Below are positions 53,727-64,000 of a stretch of 64,000 bases of DNA, in pieces (position 1 is the first letter of the stretch; the number at the start of each line of letters is the position of its first letter). The stretch is from Hermatobates lingyangjiaoensis (lineage: Eukaryota; Arthropoda; Insecta; Hemiptera; Hermatobatidae). The stretch covers positions 992,001 through 1,056,000 of the forward strand of contig JAPFBL010000233.1 of the NCBI GenBank assembly GCA_026182355.1. The letters are read 5' to 3'. The notes beneath the pieces are model-generated. The model ran no database searches and was not told the origin of the DNA. It saw only the letters and a list, made by a program, of their open reading frames with translations. The translations under genes were made by a program, and so were the position numbers.

Positions 53727-53868
53727 TAAAAAGATTTCACATAAACACGTGAAATAGCAATCAATGATCAAACCCAAGTTGGGTTTTTGACTCTGACGAA
53801 GACCGCTTGTTACGGTTGAAAGATCTTAGTCTTGTTTTCCCATTTCTTATTGTGGTTTGATCATTGAT
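53727..53868. mobile_element. PLE-A foldback with very short left arm
   Basis: Left AAAAAGATTTCACATAAACA to GATCAAACCC, then AAGTTGGGTTTTTGACTCTG to GTGGTTTGATCATTGAT, followed by (TA)n. Adjacent to the previous foldback across a short TATATATAG spacer. Confidence 0.82.
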
Positions 53869-53885
53869 ATATATATATAGATATA

Positions 53886-53975
53886 TCTGTGTATTTTGGG
53901 AGCAGACCTTCATTCAAACATGTTTTGTTAAAAATTATGCCAATTTTATTTTTGTCCTTTTGCGAGTTAATTTTC
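53886..53975 (-). pseudogene. Penelope-like element, N-terminal fragment
   Basis: Minus strand: KLTRKRTKIKLA then, with a frame slip, NEGLLPKYT before a worn TA tract. Same block as 15184-15391. Its distal part is folded back: 53927-53948 pairs with 53986-54007. Confidence 0.55.
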
Positions 53976-54009
53976 ATAATTTATGAAAATTGGCATAATT
54001 TTTAACAAT

Positions 54010-54140
54010 ATATATATATATAAACTATACTGACAAAAAGAAGACACAGATATGAAACAGAAACTCGCTACTACATTTCGATGTCCTCGTCATCAGGAGG
54101 ATAGAAACGAGTCGCTCCGCAGGCAAACATTATATTTAGT
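54010..54140 (-). repeat. PLE terminus, hammerhead-like hairpin
   Basis: Minus strand at 54072-54096: CTGATGA, C, GAGGACATC, GAA, ATGT and A. The stem is weak. Left flank is (TA)n at 54009-54021. Confidence 0.45.
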
Positions 54141-54164
54141 TCGTGGAATTGTTTCATTTAATTG

Positions 54165-54315
54165 GACATATATATATTGTATTGAATTTTGCAGGAGTTT
54201 CTGAATTGACTAACCTCTTGCTGGTAGCTTCCAGTTTGCGTACTATCCTACGCTGGGTTGGTTCTAATGTCCAAATTAAATTAGCCAGAGACATTCACAA
54301 TACATTATCACTGAA
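54165..54315 (-). pseudogene. Penelope-like element, N-terminal fragment
   Basis: Minus strand: LEPTQRRIVRKLEATSKRL then VNSETPAKFNTIYI. Homologous to 355-465 (KLENISKKLVNAEAAANF) and again ending in a TA tract. Confidence 0.6.
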
Positions 54316-54414
54316 TATTTCACTATAATCCCAAGGTGTGTGGGGGGTTGTTGATTACACCAAACTAGAATACTTAACTGAATTCTTAATCACTATAACT
54401 TCATTTTAAATTCT

Positions 54415-54510
54415 ATAGATAAAACTTGTTTAATTACAATTACTAATTTAACAAACTTTCGGCCTTCACATAGGCCATCTTAAGGTTTCACTTAAATTAA
54501 ACATATCTGC
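54415..54510 (-). repeat. Hammerhead-like hairpin remnant
   Basis: The minus strand reads CTTAAGA, T, GGCC..GGCC hairpin, GAA, AGTT, T (about 54450-54484). The G of CTGANGA is mutated. Confidence 0.4.
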
Positions 54511-54654
54511 ATTAAAAAACAAAATGAACCTGTACTATGCACTGCAATGAGGAACTCGTGCTTTCTACTGACTAGAGAGGATGTAGGAAGGTCAGGATAG
54601 GGAGGAAAGGGGCAATAAACTATGACCTGCTTGGCATCTCGCAAGGCCTATTGT

Positions 54655-54800
54655 GAATGGAGACCAACCTCCAACCATCGCTTTGCAAGTGCCTCGTGTC
54701 CCCATTTCTACTCTCCTCATAACGGTTCAACAAAAAATTAGAGACTGTGTGTTCATCCCTTTGAACACGATAGAAAGTTATAAAAGGAAGTTTTCTATCA
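54655..54800 (+). repeat. PLE family F terminus, single copy
   Basis: AACCATCGCTTTGCAAGTGC and CCCATTTCTACTCTCCTC, then ATTAGAGACTGTGTG, match family F; the hairpin core is degraded (CTCATAA). Confidence 0.5.
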
Positions 54801-54859
54801 AACGAACTGTTTCATCATACGAAAGGCTATATTATAAATTGCCTGCTTGTTAGCTTAAT

Positions 54860-57670
54860 TCGAAATCTCTTCAAATGAAAGGGATTTGAGAAGTAAACAT
54901 ACATCTAAAACTTGGGGTTTTTTTTCTTATCATTTTTCGAAGATCTCGCGATTTTTTTGTAAGATAGATAGCTTCGTTTTATCTTGTTTGACAGCGGCTC
55001 TCTCAAATTGTTATCGCATTGACCACGACCTACAGCATGTTCCAAGCCTTCCCTCGTACAAGAAGGAACTTATCTCAGATGAAAACAGTTAAAAAAAAAT
55101 AAAACAGAAAAGTAATAAAAAATTAGGAGTGGCCTACACTCAACTTTACTATAAGAAATAATAATACCAAACTCATTAACAACCAAATTATGTTTTGTTT
55201 GATTAGTCAAACACTTGTTCGAAAACTATCGATCACACCAAGAAATGCATCAGAAAATACATGTTTGATTGGGGTTAACTTTCTACAACTAACAATTTTA
55301 TTCTTCTAACATATTATCTAAAATAATCAAACTAAAGTGTTAAACAATCTAGAACTTTGTAAAATTTAGCAAATTATTTCGTATTTAAATCTTAAATAAG
55401 AATGATATAGAATTAAATTGTATGTAACAATTTTAAAACATAATTGCACAGAGTATACCTAAAAAGAAAATAGTTTTTATGTAATTGTGTTGCTATTACT
55501 TTTTAATAATAAACATTTCATAATGTCAGAATTATAAATATGACCATATATAGAAACTACAGTTTTAAAATATGAAAAATTTTCAATGAATTTAACAACT
55601 ATATGACAATAGAGAATAAACCAAAAGTAAGTTTACAGTTACCAAGATAATGATTCACAATTGATAAAAAATTATAATACAGGTCAAATAAATTCATTTT
55701 TAATTAATATTGGAAGTTGGAAATTGATAAAATTGTTCTATTGATAAGCTAATTGAAGCCATATTTTAGTCCTGTATTATGTTCTCATATTTTCAAAATC
55801 ATTTTTAATTGACGTAATTTTGCAGTATATGATTATAAAGAATGTACTTTATATTAATTTTAAAACAATATGTCAGTAATTAGTAAAATGTTTAAAGTTA
55901 AATGAAACATCATTATAATGTAAAACCAAATTAATATTAATAACTGAATTGAAATAGTCAATTATATTAAATGTTAAACAACTATAATAATAAAAACAAT
56001 GATAACTATTATTGAATTCAAATTGTAAGAGTTACACATAATATTAGAAAGTAATATATTCCATTAAACTTCCATAATTTAAATGAAATCCTAATTATTT
56101 CAATAATTGATTTCTGATATGATATTTGTTTGTCATTTTGATAACAACGAGCACATTATTATACATTTTAAATTAATTTGTCATATTGTACTTAAATGTA
56201 GGTATTTATATTACTTGTAAGGTAATTTTATTGCAATGAAAGGACACTAACCTAAAACATGAAGTGGCCATATTGGTTAAACATAATCACGAAGAACTTC
56301 ACTTCTAATTATTTGTTTAAATAATCATTATTGAACTAATTAGTAATTAAAAAATACGTACAAATAGTACAAATAGTTGCTGAGACTGGTCGTATTTACC
56401 ATTTGTTGAAATATTCAGGAATATTGTTCTTTTCAGAGAATAATATTTCATATTATGGTGGGATATATCAGAACACTACCGAGTCCTATTCTCGACTGAC
56501 CAATGAAAGAGCAATGATTTGCATATGACGTCACTCAAGCAACATCATTTCAATTACGACATTTATAGGTTCACTTAGTCTCTTTATAAAACACTATTTT
56601 AATTGTTTTCTTTAAGGAAATATAAGGAATGACTCTGACATCTATATAAATATAAAGATCGTAAGTTTGTTTGTTTGTTCACCCATTTTCCGTAGAGATA
56701 GAGGTTTGAAAAATATTATAATCATTACTTTTGTTGTGATTGCTTTCGTTGTAGTTATATTACATATTAAAAAATCGTATTAGGGTGTCAGGGTATCTTA
56801 GTGGCTTGTGTACTCGAATCGACTTTCTACAATATTATTTCTCATTAGGGGGTCAGGACAGCCTATAGTATATAATAAACTATTACGTTAGAGAGTGAAA
56901 ATGAATAATTTTAGAAACAAACTTGAGCGCAACTATCAGATAAAATACGAATGTTCTAAGGTAATATTATAAAAACACATTCCTTTTATTAATGTTATTT
57001 TATGTCTGGCAAATAAATTTAATATTTCAATTTACAAGTTTTGTTTGTTTTAAATATATTTGATTGTGTTCATAACTTGAATTATGTTTTATTTATTTAT
57101 GCCATAAAATAAATGATTTTTTTTACTTTTAAATGATTTTTATTTTGTAAAATATATTTAGTGTGTATATATCTTGAATCATCTTAAGAATACTATATCA
57201 AAACTTGGGCCATATAAGAATCTGTTTCTGTGCCTTAATAACATGAAACAACAATTAAAATTATCCCTATCAATCATGTTGAGTGAATTTATTTCAATAA
57301 CTATTGCTATAATTTCTGAGTGATACAAAAGTCATGGGTAGTCTAGTGTAAAATAGAACTTTCATTAAGTAGAATGAGTTACTGTTCGGTCATTAGTCAT
57401 CCAGGAAAAATAAATAAATTAGTCATCCAAATTAAAACGGTTTTATAAAAACAATGCACTGTTTTCTTGAATATTTATTAATTTCTTAATTTTATACAGA
57501 AATTAATACAATAATTTTTGTACAAAATTATTTTATTAAGAAATTGTATTTCATATAAAAATAAGAAAGACAATTATTATTTAATGTTTAACTTATATTT
57601 TATATAGTTAAACATTAGTCAATTAGTTAAAGATGTAAGCTAATGTAATAGTTACATACTCACTTAAGTC
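54860..57670. other. AT-rich intronic sequence
   Basis: Nearly featureless. R1 start motif GGAGTGGCCTACACTCAAC at 55129, a possible SINE head (CAGGGTATCTTAGTGGC) at 56790. No exon seen. Confidence 0.4.
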
Positions 57671-57673
57671 TTA

Positions 57674-57737
57674 AAAAGGGGTAGTCATGGAGTGATTAAG
57701 CGGCTCTAATAGCCTCTAACACTCAAGTCCGACTTGA
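57674..57737 (+). repeat. R2 start fragment
   Basis: GGGTAGTCATGGAGTGATTA to CTCAAGTCCGACTTGAGAG, as at 47408-47475; abuts R1. Confidence 0.55.
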
Positions 57738-58735
57738 GAGGTTTTTTACAGAATTATTATACTGGGAATTTTATGGCTTCTTAGTATTTAATAAGATCAT
57801 TTTCCTTCCCCTTTGTCAAATAACATATATACGAATTTTTTCTGAGTGAGTGTTATCATTTTCCTGCACAATATTATTCCCTCTTACATCTCATATAAGC
57901 CAATAAACAATTTAAATTGTTCCTTTATAAATATCAATCTTATCTCAGTGGATTTGCTCAAAAAATTTCTAAGTCAATGTAAACAATGAAAAAAAATATA
58001 AAAAATTCGACAAGTATAGCAGGTGATCTCTTAGTCTAAGATAAACAAACAGTTTTTTTTTTATGAATTGCTAATTTTTCGTTCCATTTTTGGTCAAATT
58101 TTCATTATTTTTTAATGAGCCGTTTAGCGTCAAAAAAACATTTTCTGAAAACAGAAATCGTACTGTAACGCCCCATTAGCGAATGTAATTTTGAAAAAAA
58201 ATTATCTCAACTCGTTCTCCACATAATGTTCTATTTATAGGCATAGTTTCATTTTGATCCGTCAAACAGTATGGCTTGTATTGCTCTCACAAGGTTTGAG
58301 ATTGAATTATAAGTCAAAATTTTTACATTTTTCCTGTTGTTTTAAAATTCTGAATATATTTTTCGTTTGTTGCATTTGTAACTTCAAAGATAATGTCAAA
58401 ATTTCAAAACTCTAGGGTTATCAGTTTAGGAGAAATAAATGTTTTCAAAAAAACGGTTTTGGGCAAAAAAAGTGACTTTCCCATCATGCATAATTCTTCC
58501 CTAACAATAGGGATCTTCGTCTTTATGGGGCCCATTTTTGTGTAAAATATCAACTTGTATCAAAGATTCTGGACCGTAGCGTGGTAATGCTAACACACTC
58601 ACCCACCCACACACACACAGACAGACATCATCGAAAAAACTTGATAAAACTACTTCTGGGACCTCAAAACATGTAATTCCGTCAAAATCTCGAGATCGAA
58701 TTTTTTCACGATCAATATACTTCACTATACTTTTT
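57738..58735 (+). repeat. Dispersed repeat R1, copy 3 (internally deleted)
   Basis: Aligns at roughly 90% by eye with 29565-31065 but lacks about 430 bp corresponding to 29693-30123. Conserved blocks include AATTATTATACTGGGAATTT, GTACTGTAACGCCCC and TCTGGACCGTAGCGTGG, ending CACGATCAATATACTTCACT. Confidence 0.75.
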
Positions 58736-58900
58736 GTGAACCGGGGTTCACAAGTGCCCTTGGTGTCCCTATCTCAACTCTCTTGAAGACGGTTTAACCG
58801 AAAATTAGAGACAGTAAGTGTGTTATTAGTTCTGTGTTATGATTATTAAAAACCGTGATTCACCGTGAAACGTTTGTTGTCCTTTTGGATCGTTTTCCTG
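58735..58900 (+). repeat. PLE family F terminus
   Basis: GGTGTCCCTATCTCAACTCT, then CTTGAAGACGGTTTAACCGA and AAATTAGAGACAGTAAGTG. The core is CTTGAAGA rather than CTGAAGA. Directly follows R1 copy 3. Confidence 0.6.
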
Positions 58901-61495
58901 TTTACAATTATGATATAGGTTATTACATAAATTGGTTATTTTAATTCGTCAAGTATATTTTGGGGTAGATATTGGAGGCTTGAAATGTATTAGGTTATTT
59001 AAATGTAATTAGCGATTCATCTTACGAAAAACTCATGTTACGAAACCACTTCCCGAACTAATTAATTTCATATCAAGATATATTATAATTGAGAGTAAGG
59101 GGGGGGGGGTGTAAGATGCCTCTTTTCAATGGGGGAGGTGTGGGAGGTGGAGGGGGAAGTAATTAAGAGACTTCTCTAAATAAACTTGATTAAGACCAAA
59201 AATACAACCATCAATGTAGAAGTGCGTTAAATTGTCAGCTCATATGAGTGAACAACAAACAATGTTATACAACTATAGCAAACAATGTATACTTGCAATG
59301 AGTCAACATTTCAAAGAAATCTTGTCCTAATTATGCAAATTTCAATGGCACTGACTTAAACTCCAAGACAATGATGATGCAAATGAAATATTATAGTCTA
59401 ATTAGTGGAATAAATTTAGTACACAAAAAAAATAATGAACCACTAGTAGAAAAGTATTTTTAATGAAGCGTAAGTCATTCCATGAAAGACAGATAATAAT
59501 CGCAAAAAGAGATAGTTATACCGAATTATTTTACAAATTATAGAGAATTCCATTAAAAACAGGAAAGATAAGTACATGTGATAAACTATAAAGAAAGAAA
59601 AAGAATAAAGTCATCTGAACAAAAGAGGATTGCAGGGGTCCAATAACAAGATGATTTCAAAGGGTGAAGTCCAAATTTCAAAGAAAAAAAGAAGAAAAGT
59701 AACTGTTAAGTTAAACTGGAAAACAAATCTTCCAATGATAATAGAGATTACAAAAAAAAATTGAAGAAAGTAAATCAATGAAATCAACAGCTGATATCAA
59801 CTTAATGTACAATAAAATACTTCATACTTGAAAATTCCTCAAAAACAGTAGGGATGTTTTCCATATCAAGAATTTTATATAAATATAGTAAATTGCATGA
59901 CCCTTTCACTGCTGCCAGTCAGTAACACTTCATGTTCTTGAAGGCTGAATTTCAAAACATGATTTTTTTACACTGTGCTAAAATTTTTTTTTGAAGAACC
60001 TAAAATTTCCATCCTTTTTTTTGATCAGGTATACGTATACCTGATCAAAAATACGTATATATACGTCCAACATATATACTGGTGATGCATAATTGTATGA
60101 CGTATATGTACGTAATTAGGAGAGAAAGGGTTGAGAGCTATCAGACAAACCATCCGAACTATCGCATGGTTAAAATTTATTATGACACCAACATGCTGAC
60201 CTCAAAAGCAGAATTTAAAAAAAAACAAGTGATCAGGGGAACTCCAAAACGTGTAAATCTCTTAAAAATTCACAGTGATTTTCATATGATACTATTCGGT
60301 ACAGACAGTGAACTAAAAACAACCACAGCTAGGCAAATATATGGAACTCGGTAGGGACTTCCGGTAGTACACAATGAACTATAATAGTAAGATCTTATCA
60401 AAAGTCTAATGATTTAAAAAGCAAAGCTAAATTCAATATAATTTAAAAAAAAATATGATAAAGAGTAGTTTACAATAAAAAAATGGGATTTGAATAATAA
60501 TTATTTCCAACAGAAGATATTCACAAATTTTGATATTTTGAACTGAAAACTGTTTCTTTGAAATGCTATTCATCTTATAAAAACTATTCAATTGTCGTAA
60601 GGTCTGAAATGAAATATTTTATTATTCATTTAAAGAATTGAATAAATCATGCATTGAAATGAACTGATTGTAATATCTTTGAAGTTTTACAATAACATTT
60701 TATTAAAATAAATCTCTCTCTGGAAAGTAGTTATTGCTTATACAATTATTTCTTACTCATTTTTATTCTCTTTTAAAACTTAATATTATAGAGAAGAAAT
60801 TTTCCTGCAGAAGAGTTTTATTTAATGAGAAAACTTTATGCGATTTAATAAGAATTCTGTGACACTGAATATTGCGTATGTATTGACTAGTAATGACATT
60901 TCTAACAATTACTTGAATTCGATTCCACTTACTTTTAGTTCAGGATAAATCAATGTTAACATCAACATCCAAAATAGAAGAAAAACAACCTCTTCTCAAT
61001 TTTATGACACATACTAATAATGAAAGAAACTCGCTTTTACCTAACTATATTATAGAAATCACAGGGGTGTGAGCTTTTGTTAATCATTTAATATTTTTCG
61101 AAATATAATTTATCGGATAGGTAATTTAAAATATCTATTAATAAGAAAGAAATTCAAAATGGGATAAGAAAATAACAACTTGTGAGAAAATAACCAATGC
61201 AATTTATCAGGACTCGGTTAGTTTTTCAGATTCAAATTCAGATATACAAACATTCTCAATTAAGTAGTAGAATTCCTAATAATTTAAAGGAAGGAACATC
61301 AATAAACTGACTTGTCCACACATATTTTACTTTATATGTTCGAAATGAATGCAATCTATCTTGCCTCATCATTTTCTGATCATTAACACTTGTTCGAAAT
61401 ATCGATCTTACTCTTTTTTTCTGCTATGTGTTACCTATAAATTCTAGTTTTATAAATTTAATCGCACTTCTAACTCCATATTTTGAATTTTGAAA
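58901..61495. other. AT-rich intronic sequence
   Basis: G-run at 59100-59109. A worn R1-like stretch lies at 60110-60300 (GGGAACTCCAAAACGTGTAA). A worn hairpin (TTCGAAATATCGATC) occurs near 61393. Nothing coding. Confidence 0.35.
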
Positions 61496-61499
61496 AATT

Positions 61500-61965
61500 T
61501 TGAAAAATAAATTCAAAACGAAGGAAACACACAGAAAGACACAAAGACACAGACATAACTCACATCGATATTTCGACCAGGGCGGTGACTCCGCCCTGCC
61601 TTCCTGCGGGACTCTTCGCTTTTCACACCTCCTGATAACGACGATGGTCGAAATATCGATACTAAAAATGATGACCACATGACTCCAAAAGTATATAGTA
61701 CCTCAGAGAATGCAAAGCCTGAAGACCAAACGACCACGAAGACGACATATTCCCTTACTGACTGACTCCCCCATTCTTGACATTGTTTACTGACCCAACA
61801 AAAACAGCAGGATGAGAATCTAGCAGTAGTGGGCCTCTGGTCCGGAACTGCTATTTACGACATGCACTGTTGTGCATGGTAATATTCGTTGGTCGTTGGT
61901 TAAATATCGATGTGAGTTATGTCTGTGTCTTTCTGTGTGTTTCCTTCGTTTTGAATTTATTTTAT
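61500..61965. mobile_element. Foldback element, PLE family H
   Basis: Arms 61506-61574 and about 61905-61962 are inverted (AATTCAAAACGAAGGAAACA against TGTTTCCTTCGTTTTGAATT; ATAACTCACATCGATATTTC against AATATCGATGTGAGTTAT). The interior has a second small palindrome, GGGCGGTGACTCCGCCC, and a hairpin CTGATAA-C-GAC-GATG-GTC-GAA-ATAT-C at 61632-61657 with one core base changed. Confidence 0.8.
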
Positions 61966-61969
61966 TTAA

Positions 61970-64000
61970 AAAAGTCCGCTGGACCGTTCCTTTTAATTGT
62001 ATATATATATACCGAGTGGTCGCAAGAAAAGCGGAAAATTTGAATGTCAGATGAGATCACAAATAAAATGCGTGATTTTAATATAATACTTGCTTACTCA
62101 TTTCTATTTTGATCCTTTTTTTTTTAGGTTTTATTTGATATACTCACATTATAGAAGGAAACAGGAAACATTTTTCAAACTTCCAAAGGCAAGTGAGGTG
62201 GGTAGAGGAGGTATCTAACCACTTCAAAGTTGCAAAAGCATTCCTACTTCCGCCTATTAAAAAGATTTTATGTCAACTAATTAAAAACCGAAACGTCAGC
62301 AGTGAGAATTTGATTTTTGAACCTAGAAAAAATTTGACCGAATCCCGATTAGATAAGACACCTATTCTATCAAACGGTCGATATAATATTCAATCTGTTA
62401 TATATATATATATATATTTATATATTATATGTCAAAAGTCAAACTTAAATATTTGGGACTTCAAATAACAGAATGAACACTCTTCTATTATGAGCTATAG
62501 AGGTGACTAAACGATTTTTATAAATATTGTCATTCTTTTATAAATGTATGAAATATTTCCCGTGCTTATCATAAGAATGAAATTGAGTTTTCGATTTAAT
62601 AATGGTTAAAAGATGATATGAGGATAAGAATAAAGAAGGATTGTATTGATTCCGAAGCCAAACTGCTACATGTGCCTTGTTGGCGACACATCGTCCTGCA
62701 GGAATGAATTCAAACTGCCCTATTAACTTCTTCACTTTCTCGCTTTGGTGCCTCCCCAAAAGACGGAAATCTCTTTTCTTTCATCCATTCAACACCCAAC
62801 TTATATTTTCTCTATTCAGGTCATACAGTGGTGGTTGTGAAAAAGTAAAAAAAAAACAAAATGGTTTCTCTTCGCGACTATAAAACAAATGATTGCTATC
62901 TAAACGTACGATAGAGGGATAGAGCCAACCAACATTCTTTTTAGTGGTTTCCGCATATATTCCTTCCACCCAAAAACTCTAAACAGGATCTAGATTTAGT
63001 TTCAATCGTTTACTACTGTGAACTACAGTAAATCAATTTTATGTCGTTTATTTTAATTAAATTATTAACAATCTAACTACATTGAAATAAGCATTTTTTT
63101 TCAAATGCAATATGTGATTGTTTATTTTGAACAAAATATAAACCTCTTGATATATTAAATACAGGAAAGTCGTATGCATGTAGTGAAATTTACAACTGCA
63201 ATTTGTACATGTACAATTAAAAGTTTATTTATAACTATATAATACAAAAATGAAAGAATTTAGGCCTACAGTATGTCAAATATACGTAAATATCAGGGAT
63301 AGTGCGAAAAAACCTGACACATTGCAATGTTTCGCCACCATTTCTGGGACTCAAAGTAAAACATGGGTTGGTTACCATTGATACATTTTGGATTTTCATG
63401 CAAGAGGAGTATCTGACACTAACCAGAAAAGCTTTGTCAATTTTATTGCAGTTTTTGACTTTTTAATTATGTAAACTTGGCTCTTCCACCCCACATGATA
63501 TCATAATTTAAAAGTGAGAAAGACTACTTGCAATAGAAGAAGAAATGAGGGTATGCTTATCCAACATACGACCAAATACGAGTGTAGAAGAAATTACATA
63601 AAAGCATCAGCCACAGGTTTGACACTAAATATTATAAGTTGCACACTTCACAGTTAATAATTATAGAAATAATGTAAGTTCATATCTATGTGTTTTACTT
63701 AAGTCCTTGATCCCCTTTCATAACATGAAAAACATATTTCCTTCTATATTTGGCCGTGATCATTTTAGGAATTCTCAGGTTTGCCTCAGGCAAAAAAAGG
63801 TTAGAAAACACTGTCATAAGGTCTTTAAATGGACAGTGTTTGCATGCTCTATTAGGAACGTATACATGATTTCCGATCTGTCACATGAAAATGGTAAGGA
63901 CTATACCCGATATTCGCCCTGCAATCTTCAGCATTAATGACAAACATAACTACCTGTTATATGTACCTGACGATATTTATTATTGACTAAGACAATGAAG
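61970..64000. other. Intronic sequence without recognised features
   Basis: (TA) runs at 61999-62010 and 62399-62417. Short ORFs (62193-62468 plus, 62538-62759 minus) have no recognised family and no splice context. Confidence 0.35.

Overview
This is a 64 kb piece of an AT-rich eukaryotic genome. The two host exons and the element types (Jockey, Gypsy, Penelope-like, hAT, pogo/Tigger, tRNA-SINE) suggest an invertebrate, most likely an arthropod; the species cannot be named from sequence alone. I see no bacterial-type operon, CRISPR array or intact tRNA gene.

Host gene. Two minus-strand exons belong to one furin/PCSK-type proprotein convertase: 49214-49331 (end of the subtilisin domain into the P domain) and 25152-25450 (P domain). 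Their splice sites and phases fit, so they are joined by an intron of about 23.8 kb. The rest of the window then reads as intron of this gene, filled with mobile DNA.

Mobile DNA by region. 1-650: Penelope-like element (PLE) coding fragments, some folded back. 7.1-15.15 kb: a 5'-truncated Jockey-type LINE whose 3' UTR is split by a nearly complete Gypsy LTR retrotransposon with identical 178 bp LTRs and a TATA target duplication. 15-25 kb: a dense field of PLE foldbacks, near-perfect palindromes, (TA)n tracts and a histone H3 pseudogene. 25.45-49.2 kb (the intron between the two exons): tRNA-SINEs, two hAT elements (one SPIN-like), two pogo/Tigger-like MITEs (one nested in a SINE), more PLE pieces, a 5S-like fragment and a second, target-duplicated Jockey copy. 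49.3-64 kb: more PLE foldbacks, a 93 bp tandem duplication, a dispersed repeat (here R1) and long AT-rich stretches with nothing recognisable.

Main discovery candidate. One PLE family (here PLE-A) inserts as head-to-head foldbacks whose outer ends carry the same roughly 30 bp tail. Inside the 23.2-24.0 kb foldback, the inner hairpin (23454-23757) differs from its sister copies by about 44 changes, all A-to-G on the plus strand and on both arms. The outer arms are clean. This is the pattern expected if a double-stranded RNA hairpin was edited by an ADAR-type adenosine deaminase and then reverse-transcribed into the genome. Nearly all PLE families here also carry a hammerhead-like core (CTGANGA, hairpin, GAA, short palindrome). 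One PLE-A foldback has captured about 134 bp of DNA from 0.6 kb away, and another lies about 35 bp from a convertase splice donor.
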